Source: Chloropicon primus (Eukaryota; Chlorophyta; Chloropicophyceae; Chloropicales; Chloropicaceae). Taken from it: DNA of 64,000 nucleotides. Shown here in pieces: positions 26,980-37,446 of this stretch (positions are counted from its first letter, which is position 1; each line of letters starts with the position of its first letter). The stretch is taken from contig CP060756.1 in assembly GCA_023205875.1 (NCBI GenBank), positions 124,001 to 188,000 of the forward strand, given 5' to 3'. The translations under genes were made by a program, and so were the position numbers. A model generated the notes under the pieces. The model worked only from the letters and a program-made list of their open reading frames with translations. It was not told the origin of the DNA and ran no database searches.

Positions 26980-29931
26980 ATGGGGAGCAAGACTCCTCCC
27001 CAGCCGAGAAAGGGGCTGCTGTATCAGCCCGAGAGGATCAGGAACATGTGTATCCTGGCGCACGTGGACCACGGGAAGACCACGCTGAGCGATTACTTGA
27101 TTGCTTCGAATGGTTACGTCCACCCGAAGCTCGCAGGGAAGCAGAGGTTTCTGGACTGGCGCGAGGAGGAGCAAACGAGGGGGATAACGATGAAGTCCTC
27201 GAGCATAGCTTTGCTCCACGTGCCACGGGGTGAGAACGGCGAGCCCTCCGAGTCGGAGAAGTTCATTGTCAATCTGATAGACTCGCCGGGACACGTGGAC
27301 TTCTGCAGCGAGGTGAGCAGCGCCGCGAGGTTGGCAGACGGGGCGCTCCTGGTGGTCGACGCCATCGAGGGCGTCTGCGTCCAGACTCACGCCGTGATTC
27401 GGCAAGCCCTCTCGGAAAAGGTGAAGCTGTGCCTGGTCATTAACAAGCTAGATAGGCTGATTGACGAGCTCAAATTCTCGACCCTAGAGACTTACGTGAG
27501 GCTTGTTACGATAATACACGACGTGAACAACGTTGTGAGCTCGTTTACTTCTGAGAAATACATCGAGAGCCAGGACGACGAGGACCCCCTTGTCTTCGAC
27601 GTTTCCAGGGAGATCGACGACGACAAGATGCTGTTCTCGCCCTCCAGGGGAAACGTGGCTTTTGCTTGCTCCCTGGAAGGCTGGGCCTTCAGGCTGAACG
27701 ACTTTGCAAAGCTTTATGCCAAAAAACTGAATTGCAATTCAGAGAGTCTGCAGAAGGCCCTTTGGGGCCCTTACACGTACAACGCCAAGACCAAGAAGGT
27801 CACGAAGATCAAGGCGTCCGAGGAGCACAAGAAGCCGATGTTTGTGCAGATGGTGCTGGACCCCATCTGGCAGAGCTACCAAATTTTGGAGCTGCAAGAC
27901 AACCACGCCACGGCGGTGCGGGACCTCTCCAGAAAGCTAGGGATCAGCATCCAAGAGAAAGAGATCCAAAGGCTAGAGCCCGTGAAGATGCTCCAGCTTC
28001 TCTTGTCGAGGTGGCTGCCGCTCTGCGACAGCGTCATGAGCATGGTGATAGAGCACCTGCCAAACACTCAGATGGGTGCGAAGGCGAGGTTCAACGCTCT
28101 TTTGAACACCCCCGGGGGGGAGCAAATGTCTTCGGAAATAGAGGAGACGATCTCAAAGTTCAGGTTTGAGCCGGAGGACGAGGAGACTGTGGGGTTCGTG
28201 TCCAAGATGATCGTTGTCCCAACGGCGTCCCTTCCCCAAGACTTTCAGAATTCTGATAGCGAGAACACCTACCTGGCGTTTGGTAGGATTTTCGCGGGGA
28301 CGCTCAAGGTTGGCCAGACAATCCACGTCTTGAGTCCAAAGTACTCTCCCCGCAGCCCTGACGAGGGGAGGCAGGAGGTTGTTGTGACAGGCCTCTTCCT
28401 GATGAAGGGGAGGGACATCGATGCCCTTCCAGCTGCTGGGGCTGGAAACATGGTTGCCATTGCCGGGTTGGGGGAGGCCATCCACAGGAGTGCAACCTTG
28501 TCGTCCACAACGAGAATGTATCCGTTCAGCCCCATGACCTACCAGTCGGCACCGATCCTGAGGAAAGCGGTGGAGCCAAAGAACCCGGCAGATTTGCAAG
28601 TTCTGACGAGGGGACTGAAGCTCCTGTACAAGGCCGATCCTTTTGTGGAAATAGAGTCTTCCAAGGAGGGCGAGCACATCATTTGCGCCGCCGGAGAGGT
28701 GCACATGGAGTCGTGCATCAAAGAGCTGACCGAGTCCTTTGCGAGGATTGAGATTCTGACCTCTCCCCCCCTCGTCACCTTCAAGGAGACGGTCAGGAAT
28801 GAAGTGTCCTTCCACAAGGGCCTTACGACCCAGAACGGGATGTGCTCGTTTGTGGTAAAAACTTCGTACGTGTCCGACGATGTGGCCAAGCTCATCATGG
28901 GGGACAAGCAGGGGCTAAGCGAGGCACTTTCCTCGGTCGGAAGGGAGGAGGCCGACCCCTCGCAAAAGCTTGAGACAGTGAAAGCTTTGGAAGAAATCCA
29001 ATCGTCAGGGGACTCCTCCCTGGAGGCCGGCAAAATCTGGTCCCTTGGCCCCGAGTACGTCGGCCCTAACCTGCTTTGCACGGGGAGCATTGTTTTGGTG
29101 TCTGGGGAGGAGGCTGGCGAAAAGGTGGTGGCGGGCTCGATAGGAAAGCCCTTGATTTCAGAAAAGCTTCGGATTTCTTCGCAAAAGGGCAATGACAAGG
29201 GGAGCGATCCAGGTTTCGCATCGCCACTGGGTGATGGCAGCGCCATGAAGGCCGTGTCCAGCATCTTGAGCACCCTTGAGGACGGCATCAAGTCCGCCTT
29301 TCAGATGGTCACGGCTGCGGGCCCCATGTGCGACGAGGCCCTGTACGGGGTGGTCTTCACCGTGGACGTGGAAGTGAATCAGCGGAAGCTCACGGAGTAC
29401 AGCGAGGGTGGGCTGGCGTCGACGAACTTTGGCCCGTTATCAGGCCAAGTCATATCCGCTTGCAAGGAGTCCCTCCGGGGGGCGATCATGACTTCCAGTC
29501 CCAGGCTGGTGGAGGCTTACTTGAGGTGTGATATTCTCACCTCCTCCACGGGTCTCGCGGGGACTTACGCCTCCATCGGCAGCAGGCAGGGGTACGTGGT
29601 CCGGGAGGACATGCGGGAGGGCAGCGACATCTTCTTGATCAAGGCTTTCCTCCCCCTGGCGGACTCGTTTGGTTTCGTGGACGAGCTCAGGAAGCGAAGC
29701 AGCGGGATCTCCTCCGCGACTCTGTCCTTCAGCCACTGGCGGTGCAACGAGGAGGACCCTTACTTCGTGCCCAAGACAGAGGAGGAGAGGGAGGAGCACG
29801 GGGAGATATCAGTGCTGAAGAACCGGTCGAGGAAGCTCCTGGACGGCGTCAGGAAGAGGAAAGGCCTCCTGGTGGAGGAGAAGCTCGTGGCGTCTGCAAC
29901 GAAGCAGAGAACGCTCGCCAAGAAAGTCTGA
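26980..29931 (+). CDS. EFL1: Elongation-factor-like GTPase EFL1 (Ria1), 60S ribosome maturation
   Basis: 983 residues, single exon. EFL1 with SBDS releases eIF6 from late 60S subunits in the cytoplasm. The ATG at 26980 (MGSKTPPQPRK) places the conserved start RIRNMCILAHVDHGKTTLSD at the usual position. G1 is AHVDHGKTT (about 27), G2 lies in EEEQTRGITMKSS, G3 is DSPGHVDF (about 104) and G4 is NKLDR (about 155). The EFL1-specific insertion follows within domain II, then the EF2-like domains III-V with EVHMESCIKEL. No diphthamide loop equivalent is seen, as expected for EFL1. TGTAA lies 73 nt after the stop. It is tail-to-tail with the next gene. Confidence 0.92.
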   Translation: MGSKTPPQPRKGLLYQPERIRNMCILAHVDHGKTTLSDYLIASNGYVHPKLAGKQRFLDWREEEQTRGITMKSSSIALLHVPRGENGEPSESEKFIVNLIDSPGHVDFCSEVSSAARLADGALLVVDAIEGVCVQTHAVIRQALSEKVKLCLVINKLDRLIDELKFSTLETYVRLVTIIHDVNNVVSSFTSEKYIESQDDEDPLVFDVSREIDDDKMLFSPSRGNVAFACSLEGWAFRLNDFAKLYAKKLNCNSESLQKALWGPYTYNAKTKKVTKIKASEEHKKPMFVQMVLDPIWQSYQILELQDNHATAVRDLSRKLGISIQEKEIQRLEPVKMLQLLLSRWLPLCDSVMSMVIEHLPNTQMGAKARFNALLNTPGGEQMSSEIEETISKFRFEPEDEETVGFVSKMIVVPTASLPQDFQNSDSENTYLAFGRIFAGTLKVGQTIHVLSPKYSPRSPDEGRQEVVVTGLFLMKGRDIDALPAAGAGNMVAIAGLGEAIHRSATLSSTTRMYPFSPMTYQSAPILRKAVEPKNPADLQVLTRGLKLLYKADPFVEIESSKEGEHIICAAGEVHMESCIKELTESFARIEILTSPPLVTFKETVRNEVSFHKGLTTQNGMCSFVVKTSYVSDDVAKLIMGDKQGLSEALSSVGREEADPSQKLETVKALEEIQSSGDSSLEAGKIWSLGPEYVGPNLLCTGSIVLVSGEEAGEKVVAGSIGKPLISEKLRISSQKGNDKGSDPGFASPLGDGSAMKAVSSILSTLEDGIKSAFQMVTAAGPMCDEALYGVVFTVDVEVNQRKLTEYSEGGLASTNFGPLSGQVISACKESLRGAIMTSSPRLVEAYLRCDILTSSTGLAGTYASIGSRQGYVVREDMREGSDIFLIKAFLPLADSFGFVDELRKRSSGISSATLSFSHWRCNEEDPYFVPKTEEEREEHGEISVLKNRSRKLLDGVRKRKGLLVEEKLVASATKQRTLAKKV

Positions 29932-30046
29932 GAGCACGCACGCACGCAAATATATGTATTATTGAATGGGGAGCCGCCTGCCGGCTGGCGAGAAGAGTTT
30001 TTGTGTAATGTACAGAGATCGAACTCGCAGGCAACAACGGTAGCAG

Positions 30047-31012
30047 TTACGCGAGAGCCTTGAGCGTCCACTGCTCCACCACGCGATCGTCGGGATACTC
30101 CCTCGGGTCGAAGTCGTCGTCCTCCCTGGCTTCCACCATGTAGCCCGCGAACAAGCTCTCGATCGTCCTGGACGAGAAGTGCTGGGCGAAGCCCTGTTCC
30201 GTGAAGAGCTTCCTCGCGGAGGGCAGGATCACTGGGTCCTTCATCCAGTACTGGAAGGTCAGCTCGCCGGTCCGCTCGTAGATCTCCTCGGCGTTCTGGG
30301 GCCAGATCAGGCCGGAGTCCAGGACGTACCCCACTCTCACAAAGGCGTCCAAGACCTTGTCCAGGCTCTGTTGCATCTCGCGGAGGTCGCTCGGGTCCCC
30401 GCTCGGGTCCACCCCCGCCAGCTCTCTCATCATCGACAGGATCCTCTGGCCGGCCCTCTCCGTCAGGCCCCTCCTCTCCCTCCTTCCCTCGAGGATCTCG
30501 GCCGCCGCGGCGAACTGCGCGTACGAGTACGCGTCGAAGACCTCCGGCTGGCGCAAGTCCTCGTTCGACGGGAACAACGACCCGCCGTCCTCCTCCTCGT
30601 CGCCGTCGTCGTCATCAACGCGAGGTGGTGGTGGCGGTTCGAGGCCCAGGTCATGCGCCGCGAGGGAGTACAACTCGTTCACCCTTCCCAGCAATTCTCG
30701 CGCCACGGCCTTGTCCGTCTCCCCGGACTTGACGCCGCCCACGCTCGAGTCCTCGACGATCGCAGCAAAGCTTGCGCGGGCCACGAAGCCCGCGAACGTC
30801 GGGTCGAGGAGCCTCTCCCTCCTCGGTCCGGAGAAGCACTGCCAATCCCTCGGCGACCTGCACTCATCCGGAACGACTTTGGAACCGAGGTGGGTCGCCA
30901 GTCCCAGGAACACGGCGCCGAGGACCGCCACCAGGAGGGGCACGGGCGAGCGGCTCCGGTTCCCTCCCCTCCGACGAGGGCGCTCGGACGGCGGCCGCTT
31001 GGACGACGCCAT
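30047..31012 (-). CDS. Single-pass membrane-anchored protein, family unknown
   Basis: 321 residues from the first ATG in frame (MASSKRPPSERP). A short basic N-terminus (RPRRRGGNRSRS) is followed by one hydrophobic segment, PLLVAVLGAVFLGLATHL, so a type II topology or an uncleaved anchor is likely. The rest is soluble, with an acidic low-complexity stretch (VDDDDGDEEEDGG) near 132-144 and mainly helical sequence afterward. One Cys pair (DECRSPRDWQCF) lies just after the membrane segment. No catalytic motif was recognised. Confidence 0.7.
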   Translation of the reverse strand: MASSKRPPSERPRRRGGNRSRSPVPLLVAVLGAVFLGLATHLGSKVVPDECRSPRDWQCFSGPRRERLLDPTFAGFVARASFAAIVEDSSVGGVKSGETDKAVARELLGRVNELYSLAAHDLGLEPPPPPRVDDDDGDEEEDGGSLFPSNEDLRQPEVFDAYSYAQFAAAAEILEGRRERRGLTERAGQRILSMMRELAGVDPSGDPSDLREMQQSLDKVLDAFVRVGYVLDSGLIWPQNAEEIYERTGELTFQYWMKDPVILPSARKLFTEQGFAQHFSSRTIESLFAGYMVEAREDDDFDPREYPDDRVVEQWTLKALA

Positions 31013-31226
31013 GATCGATCGCAGAGAAGGATGAAGGGTGTCCACCCGACGAGGAGGGCGCAGATGATGAGCGTGAGGAGGGGAAGGGAGGAGGAACGTG
31101 GGCAGAGGGGTGAGTGACAGAAAACCGACGTCCTGATTAAGTTGGTTTGTGGATTCGTGCGAGCGCCCTCCTCACACTCAAAGAGGGAGCGAGAGAGACC
31201 GAGGGGTGACGGTTGGTGAGTAACTT
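31013..31226. other. Upstream region of the membrane-anchored gene, before the histone cluster
   Basis: It holds the promoter of the minus-strand gene at 30047. No gene is seen between it and the H2B 3' signals. Confidence 0.5.
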
Positions 31227-31254
31227 CTAGTGCGTTGGTGGTGTTTAAAACACC
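31227..31254 (-). terminator. H2B 3' hairpin and downstream element
   Basis: On the minus strand GGTGTTTTAAACACC (31254-31240) forms a six-pair stem with a three-base loop, 67 nt after the H2B stop. It is preceded by CTCAAAACCAAATT and followed by ACCAACGCACTAG, both shared with H2A. Confidence 0.85.
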
Positions 31255-31321
31255 AATTTGGTTTTGAGAATATTCTTTTCTTTGTTTTTTTGTGGTTCAA
31301 GAAACGTTCGACACGACTGAC

Positions 31322-31681
31322 TTAGGCAGAGGTGTACTTGGTGACGGCCTTGGTTCCCTCAGAGACGGCGTGCTTGGCCAACTCTCCTGGAAGGATGAGC
31401 CTGACAGCGGTCTGGATCTCCCTGGAGGTCACGGTTGGCTTCTTGCTGTACCTGGCGAGCTTGGAGGCCTCGCCGGCGATCTTCTCGAAGATGTCGTTGA
31501 TGAAGGAGTTCATGATCGACATGGCCTTGGAGGAGATACCGGTATCAGGGTGCACCTGCTTGAGGACCTTGTAGATGTAGATCTTGTAGGTCTCGACCTT
31601 GGCCTTTCTCTTCTTGGTGCCGGAAGCTCCCTTCTTCACGGTCTTCTTGGCAGGCTTCTTGTCAGCTTTCTTTGGTGGCAT
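31322..31681 (-). CDS. H2B: Histone H2B
   Basis: 119 residues, intronless. A Lys-rich N-terminal tail ([17 protein letters not shown]) is followed by the complete fold: [59 protein letters not shown] and the C-terminal helix ending VTKYTSA. The ubiquitylatable C-terminal Lys (AVTKYTS) is present. It is divergent from H2A over 445 bp that contain two boxes shared with other histone promoters. The 3' end carries the histone hairpin, so it is probably a replication-dependent gene. Confidence 0.97.
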   Translation of the reverse strand: MPPKKADKKPAKKTVKKGASGTKKRKAKVETYKIYIYKVLKQVHPDTGISSKAMSIMNSFINDIFEKIAGEASKLARYSKKPTVTSREIQTAVRLILPGELAKHAVSEGTKAVTKYTSA

Positions 31682-31708
31682 CTTGAATGAGGTTACTGTC
31701 GTTACGGT

Positions 31709-31739
31709 GTTGTGCGACGAGTGGTTCGTTTTTCTGACC
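31709..31739 (-). promoter_or_regulatory. Histone promoter box A, H2B copy
   Basis: Read on the minus strand: GGTCAGAAAAACGAACCACT followed by CGTCGCACAAC, 28 bases before the H2B ATG. It matches the H2A copy (32064-32093) and the H4 copy (33822-33850). Confidence 0.7.
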
Positions 31740-31868
31740 GCCCACTCCTCGACGCCGCGCACCTAACCCCTCTTCCCTTGGCGATTCTCCCTCCTCGCGA
31801 AACCGAATTCCTCTTTTTCAAAAAATTCCGCAAAAAAAGAAAAGGAAAACATCCGGAATTCGGGGCGC

Positions 31869-31891
31869 CCTCATGTAGAAATTCCGTCTTG
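31869..31891 (-). promoter_or_regulatory. Histone promoter box B, in the H2B/H2A divergent region
   Basis: Minus-strand CAAGACGGAATTTCTACATG followed by AGG. It matches plus-strand CAAGATGGGATTTCTACACG plus AGG at 33635-33657 in the H3/H4 region, 20 of 23 positions, with an AATTC a few bases beyond in both. Confidence 0.7.
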
Positions 31892-32063
31892 GGCGGAAGG
31901 AAACCGTCGTCGCTGGAATTTTGAACGAGGCGCGCGACAGCTGAGAGGAGAGGCTTTTGTTTTTTTCTTCCCCACTTCGGTTCGGTCTCACGGTGGGGAA
32001 GGGCGACGACGGCGAGGGTTTGGGGCGGGGTGTGTGTGGGCGTCCCGACCTCTTCCGAGGTCC

Positions 32064-32093
32064 GTCAGAAACACGAAACACTCGTCGCACACC
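32064..32093 (+). promoter_or_regulatory. Histone promoter box A, H2A copy
   Basis: GTCAGAAACACGAAACACTC followed by GTCGCACACC, ending 33 bases before the H2A ATG. Confidence 0.7.
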
Positions 32094-32126
32094 ACCGAGT
32101 CAAGTCAGTCACTACTACATTCAACC

Positions 32127-32498
32127 ATGTCCGGAAGAGGAAAGGGAAAGAGCGGCAAGAAGTCCGTGACCAAGTCCGCCAAGGCTGGACTCCAGTTCCC
32201 AGTGGGAAGGGTCAGAAGGTATCTGAAGAGCGGAAAGTACGCCACCAGGATCGGATCCGGTGCCCCTGTGTACTTGGCCGCCGTCCTCGAGTACCTCGCC
32301 GCTGAGGTTCTCGAGTTGGCCGGAAACGCCTCCAGGGACAACAAGAAGTCCAGGATCATCCCAAGGCACATCCAGCTCGCCATCAGGAACGATGAGGAGT
32401 TGAGCAAGTTGCTCTCCACCGTCACCATCGCCGCTGGTGGTGTCTTGCCAAACATCCACTCCGTCCTTCTCCCAAAGAAGTCCGGAAAGAAGGACTAA
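32127..32498 (+). CDS. H2A: Histone H2A (canonical)
   Basis: 123 residues, intronless: [12 protein letters not shown] tail, [15 protein letters not shown], the acidic-patch helix ([18 protein letters not shown]), [20 protein letters not shown] and [18 protein letters not shown]. The tail lacks an SQEF-type motif, so it is not H2AX, and the loop is not H2A.Z-like. It shares a promoter region with H2B and is followed by the histone hairpin 77 nt past the stop. Confidence 0.97.
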   Translation: MSGRGKGKSGKKSVTKSAKAGLQFPVGRVRRYLKSGKYATRIGSGAPVYLAAVLEYLAAEVLELAGNASRDNKKSRIIPRHIQLAIRNDEELSKLLSTVTIAAGGVLPNIHSVLLPKKSGKKD

Positions 32499-32575
32499 GT
32501 TCGAAGACGAACCACGAGTTCACGAACGAAGACCAACAAGAAAAAAAAGAAAAGATATATTCTCAAAACCAAATT

Positions 32576-32603
32576 GGTGTTTTTAACACCACCAACGCAC
32601 TAG
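32576..32603 (+). terminator. H2A 3' hairpin and downstream element
   Basis: GGTGTTTTTAACACC (32576-32590) followed directly by ACCAACGCACTAG (32591-32603). The upstream flank TCTCAAAACCAAATT is identical to that of H2B. Confidence 0.85.
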
Positions 32604-32958
32604 AAATGGTTTTCGCTTTCAGTCGCCGCTAAACAGTCACGCCTCTCCCTCTTCCAGTGATGATCTTGTTCGGCCTCCTTGTCCCTCAGAGAAAACACAC
32701 GCACACAAAAAGTCGTCGTTCTCGTCGAGAGCAGCGGCAGGGGTGCTCGCGTAGTAGTAGTAGTGTTCCAAATCTCTCTTCGTCTTCTTCTCGTGCGTCT
32801 CTCACTCTCGTCGTCGTTCGTTTCTCTCTCACGAGTCACGCTGACGATCGCGAAAAGAGAGAGAGACCGAAGCACTCAAACACGCTCTCTGGTTTTCTGG
32901 GGAGTCTGGAGATGAACAGAAGCCTCGGAGTCTTCTCGTAGTCGTTGTTCTTTGATTT
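32604..32958. other. Convergent spacer between H2A and H3
   Basis: About 355 bp, CT-rich, with no convincing gene, tRNA or repeat. Confidence 0.5.
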
Positions 32959-32989
32959 CTAGTGGATGGGTGGTGTTAAAAAGAACACC
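32959..32989 (-). terminator. H3 3' hairpin and downstream element
   Basis: On the minus strand GGTGTTCTTTTTAACACC (32989-32972) keeps the GGTGTT/AACACC stem but has a six-base loop. It is followed by ACCCATCCACTAG, a diverged copy of the 13-mer. It lies 84 nt after the H3 stop. Confidence 0.8.
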
Positions 32990-33073
32990 ATTTTTTTGTG
33001 GTTGCGAGAGGGAACCAAGCCCTCAGCCCATAGGCTTCATCATCTCGAAGTGTGTGCGTCGAGCTTAAAGTGC

Positions 33074-33535
<462 letters not shown>

Positions 33536-33634
33536 TTATGAACCCCGTCCCTCATCTCGCCGCTTCTCCCTGCGTCTTTCGGGTTCGAGTTCAATTCAAA
33601 TTTCCTTTCAGCTGTCGCACGCGGGAACGACGCG

Positions 33635-33657
33635 CAAGATGGGATTTCTACACGAGG
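33635..33657 (+). promoter_or_regulatory. Histone promoter box B, in the H3/H4 divergent region
   Basis: CAAGATGGGATTTCTACACG followed by AGG. It is the counterpart of the box at 31869-31891, in the opposite orientation relative to the window. Confidence 0.7.
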
Positions 33658-33724
33658 CCACGCGAATTCGGGCGCCAGATTCAAAATTCAAATTCGAAAA
33701 CCGCGAGAGACGCGCGAGGCGTGA

Positions 33725-34195
<471 letters not shown>

Positions 34196-34301
34196 GGTGC
34201 CCCCTGAGAGAGGCAGCTTTTCCTTTGCCGTGCTCTGGATCCAGCAGAGCACGGACGAGAAGAGACAAGACAAAAAAAAACAAAAACATTTTTACCCAAC
34301 T

Positions 34302-34330
34302 GGTGTTCTATTACACCACCAACGCACTAG
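34302..34330 (+). terminator. H4 3' hairpin and downstream element
   Basis: GGTGTTCTATTACACC (34302-34317), a five-pair stem with a six-base loop, followed by ACCAACGCACTAG (34318-34330), identical to the 13-mer after H2A and H2B. Confidence 0.8.
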
Positions 34331-34771
34331 CGAAAGCTTATCAAACTGGAACCCCAACAGCATCTCCGCGGAGCGCTCCCCTCGTCCCTTTCCTTCTTGC
34401 CGCCTCGTCGTCGTTCTCCCCGCGAGCTCGTTTTCGCGCGCTCTCTCCCCGTCGACGGGTGGATTTCAAACCCGAGAGAGTGAGGGGGAGGGGCTGGATC
34501 CATCTTCGCGCAGTCGATCGATCCTTCGTCTTCGAGGCCTCGCTCGTTCGTTTAAAACAAGGAAAGGAACGCTGAATTACACAACAACACGAATAGGTGG
34601 TGGTGGTTCAGAGAGCACACAATTATACTCCTCCTCCTCCTCTTTATTCCGTCCAACGAAAAGAGGTTGGTTGGTTGTTCGTGAACCCCGTCCACTGCGC
34701 TCTCGCCGCCCCACTCGCACGTTGCGGTCCTCCCGCGTCGGCTTCGCTAAAGCCCTCCGCTCTCTCTCTCT
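34331..34771. other. Convergent spacer between H4 and H1
   Basis: About 440 bp with no gene. On the H1 side no hairpin or 13-mer is present; a minus-strand TGTAA lies near 34575-34579. Confidence 0.5.
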
Positions 34772-35161
34772 CTACTTCTTCCTCTTGGTGGTCTTCTTCT
34801 TTGGCGCCTTCTTCTTGGGGGCAGCCTTCTTCTTGGGGGCGGCCTTCTTCTTGGGCTTGACTCCCTTCTTGGTCGCGGTCTTCTTGGCCACGGCCTTCTT
34901 GGCGACCTTCTTCTTCTTCTCGCCGGTCTTGAGGGAACCCAACTTGTAGGAAGCCTTGACCTTGACCAGCTTGCCGCTCTCCACGAACCTCTTGAGCAAT
35001 CGAGAGAGGGTCTTCGTGAAGTTCTCAGGCAAGTCGTAGTTCGCCTTCATGTACTTGGCGATGGCGTAGGTGCTCGAGCCGGTGCGGTCCTTGAGGTCCA
35101 CCAAGGCCGCCTTCACCATCTTCTCGTACGGTGGGTTCGCTGACTTCGCTGCCGCTGGCAT
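34772..35161 (-). CDS. H1: Linker histone H1
   Basis: 129 residues, intronless. The winged-helix globular domain is at the N-terminus (about 8-75: YEKMVKAALVDLKDRTGSST, AIAKYMKANYDLPENFTKTL, LLKRFVESGKLVKVKASYKL) with almost no N-terminal tail. The C-terminal tail is Lys/Ala/Pro-rich with KKAAPKKKAAPKKKAPKKK repeats. Unlike the four core histone genes it lacks the 3' hairpin, the 13-mer and boxes A and B, so its mRNA is likely polyadenylated and regulated separately. Confidence 0.93.
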   Translation of the reverse strand: MPAAAKSANPPYEKMVKAALVDLKDRTGSSTYAIAKYMKANYDLPENFTKTLSRLLKRFVESGKLVKVKASYKLGSLKTGEKKKKVAKKAVAKKTATKKGVKPKKKAAPKKKAAPKKKAPKKKTTKRKK

Positions 35162-35968
35162 TGTTTCTCTTCCTTTTGCTTGCTAGGTTTTTTTTGATTT
35201 TCTTTTTTTTTTTGGGTTCGCGTGCCGAATTCGAACCCCCAAAACAACGAACGAGAACAAAAAAAAACGTCGACGTCAGCGCCAAGCGTTCGACCAACCC
35301 TCGATCCGTCCCCCTCCCCCTCTCTCCCCCTCCCCGTCCCCTGACGCCCTTTCTCCTCCCTCCTTACCTTTGACTCGTGCGCGCGCAACGATCGCTTTGC
35401 TTTGTGAGAGCCTTCCCTCCTCCCTCGCTCGAACCCCGAGTCGTAACGCCAGGTTCTTCGCGCCCTCGGGCACAACCCGTGTACTAAACAGGTCTTGCGA
35501 ATCCCCGAGACTCGATCCTTTTTTCAAAAAAGAAATTCAAAATCTTTGTGTGGACATTCAACGCAGAGCCCGAGGAGCTTGCGTCTTACGGTGAAACTAC
35601 GTTACCACGCGGGTTCGAGTCTCGCGTCCTGCACAAAAGGACTTTGGGAGATCCTGCCTTTGGCCTCCCCTCCCTCCCTCTTCCCAACCCAAGGTCATCG
35701 CCCGTCTTCTTCTTCTTCTTCTTCTTCCTTCACCACCACCCGCTGCTGCTGCTGCTGGTGTTGCTGCTCAACAGAGGATGCAAGAGCGCTGCAAACTGCA
35801 AACTGCAACAAGAACACCTAGCAGCAGCAGCAGCAAAGTGTTGAATGGACGGGTACTTGGGAAAGGCCAGAAAAAAAGAAAGAAAGATGTAATAAACAAG
35901 AAGAAAACTTCTTCCCCCTCCTCCTCAACTCAACTCTCTCGCGATTCTCAGCTCTCCTCACGACCACC
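35162..35968. other. Intergenic region H1 to DHHC gene, with trinucleotide repeats
   Basis: About 800 bp holding the H1 promoter and the DHHC 3' end. TTC runs (35704-35727), CTG runs (35742-35757) and AGC runs (35819-35834) are present. A tRNA-like T-arm at 35609-35625 was examined and not accepted. Confidence 0.5.
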
Positions 35969-36910
35969 TCAGCCGCAGCAAGAGTAGTACCGGTTGTCCC
36001 AGATCGTCTCCCGGGCCCTGGCCTCCTCCAACTCCAAGCGCGTGGGGATGGAGCTCTCCAGGCTCTGGCAGAAGAAGCTTCGGAGGTTCTGCCACGCCCC
36101 CCGGTCGAAGGGGTTCACCCCCGGGGGGTAGGCCTCCAGGTACCAGATCTTCTCCCGCGCCAGGACCTCGTAGGTCGTCACGTTGGCCAGGACCAGGTAG
36201 GTGTGGAACGCGAAGAGGGGCGCAAGGACGAGGAGGGTGGCGGTGATCACGAGGGCCACCAGGATCGGCAGCCCGTTCGCCACGACCCAGTCGCCCTGGG
36301 CCTGCCTGCTCACGAAGCACTGGGAGTTGAGGCCCCCGGCGTACGCGCACAGAACGTTCTGCGCGAGGAGGAAGAGGTAGAACGTGCGGTGGTTGCCGAG
36401 GCCGATGCAGCCGCCCAGGAAGGGGCAGTGGTGGTCGTGCCTCAGGACGTAGGCCTCGCACCTCTTGCAGTACTTGGTCCGGAGCGGCAGCGCCAGGTCG
36501 CCGACCTCCAAGTCGGGCTGCCTCCTGGCGGAGAAGCTCGAGCTGCTGCCCCGCCCCCGGCTCGCCTGCAGCGGGTCGTCCTCACTCTCCCCGGGCAACT
36601 CCCAGCTGGGATCCCCGGGCCGCGCTTGTCCTCCCTCCTGCTGCTTGTCCTCCCCCGAGAAGCTCGACAGGGCCACGTCGTCCGGCTGCCTCCAGACTTC
36701 GGGACTGCTCTGGAGGGTCTTCAAGTACAGTGCCGTGTTCAGGGCGATCAGCGACGCCGTCAGGAACGGGCGGACGACCCCCCTCTCCTTGGAGACGTCC
36801 TGGCAAAGGGAGCAGTCTCGGTTCAGGAACAGCCAAAGCGTTATGACCAAATGCAAGGTGGACCACAAAGCGAAAGGTCCTGGATTTCTCTTGATCTCGT
36901 CCAACAGCAT
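35969..36910 (-). CDS. DHHC-type protein S-acyltransferase
   Basis: 313 residues from the first ATG in frame (MLLDEIKRNP). Palmitoyltransferases of this family acylate Cys on cytosolic proteins at Golgi, ER or plasma membranes. Four hydrophobic segments are visible: ALWSTLHLVITLWLF, FLTASLIALNTALYL, FYLFLLAQNVLCAYAGG and LPILVALVITATLLVLAPLF. The Cys-rich domain lies between segments 2 and 3: KYCKRCEAYVLRHDHHCPFL, then GGCIGLGNHRTF; the catalytic DHHC is intact. After DHHC it reads PFLGGC where most members have PWVNNC. A low-complexity insert of about 60 residues separates segment 2 from the Cys-rich domain. The tail ends YYSCCG, with two Cys that could be acylated. An upstream exon cannot be excluded. 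Confidence 0.87.
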   Translation of the reverse strand: MLLDEIKRNPGPFALWSTLHLVITLWLFLNRDCSLCQDVSKERGVVRPFLTASLIALNTALYLKTLQSSPEVWRQPDDVALSSFSGEDKQQEGGQARPGDPSWELPGESEDDPLQASRGRGSSSSFSARRQPDLEVGDLALPLRTKYCKRCEAYVLRHDHHCPFLGGCIGLGNHRTFYLFLLAQNVLCAYAGGLNSQCFVSRQAQGDWVVANGLPILVALVITATLLVLAPLFAFHTYLVLANVTTYEVLAREKIWYLEAYPPGVNPFDRGAWQNLRSFFCQSLESSIPTRLELEEARARETIWDNRYYSCCG

Positions 36911-37446
36911 GTGTCCCTCTGGTTCAGTCTCCACCCCTCAACCCAAAGTCCTTACCCGTTCCCAACGGCGGCAGGGAACATCAAACAAAGTCCTTCCCAT
37001 CCTCCATCCTCCATCCTCCCGCCCACCTTGCTGCCCTCCGTCCACCCTTCCCCTTCCTCTCCGCTGCAGACCTTTCGTCCAGGCCAGCCAAGGTCAAGGA
37101 GGACAAGTCAGTCCCGGTCGTCACGGCAAGGAAAGTGAAGTAAGGAAGCCAGAACCCTCAAGTCACCCTCTTGCCATCGCCACCCTCGCTTGTCCTCGTC
37201 CGCGCCCTCTCCTCGAGCTCGAGCGCGCGCTCCGTCCGTCGTACAGCGGAACGGAGAAGGGGAAGCGGGAAGCGAGGAAACAGATCGATCGCGCGATCGA
37301 GGGAGCAAGAGGAGGCGGCGAGGAGGCGGCGAGGAGGCGGCGAGGGGGGAGGGAGGCGGGAGCAGACCGTGCTGCGTCCAGGCGATCGATCGATCGAAAG
37401 AGACAACGCAGGGGTGAGGGAGGGTTACCTTGATAGAGGAGGAACG

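Noticed and set aside
32657-32941. Short open frames between H2A and H3
   Set aside because: They lie in the convergent 3' spacer, are low-complexity and lack motifs.
35563-35633. tRNA-like segment: GCGGG-TTCGAGT-CTCGC T-arm with a partly pairing acceptor stem
   Set aside because: The D and anticodon arms do not pair properly, position 33 is not T in the best fold, and the acceptor has a mismatch. At most an old tRNA relic.
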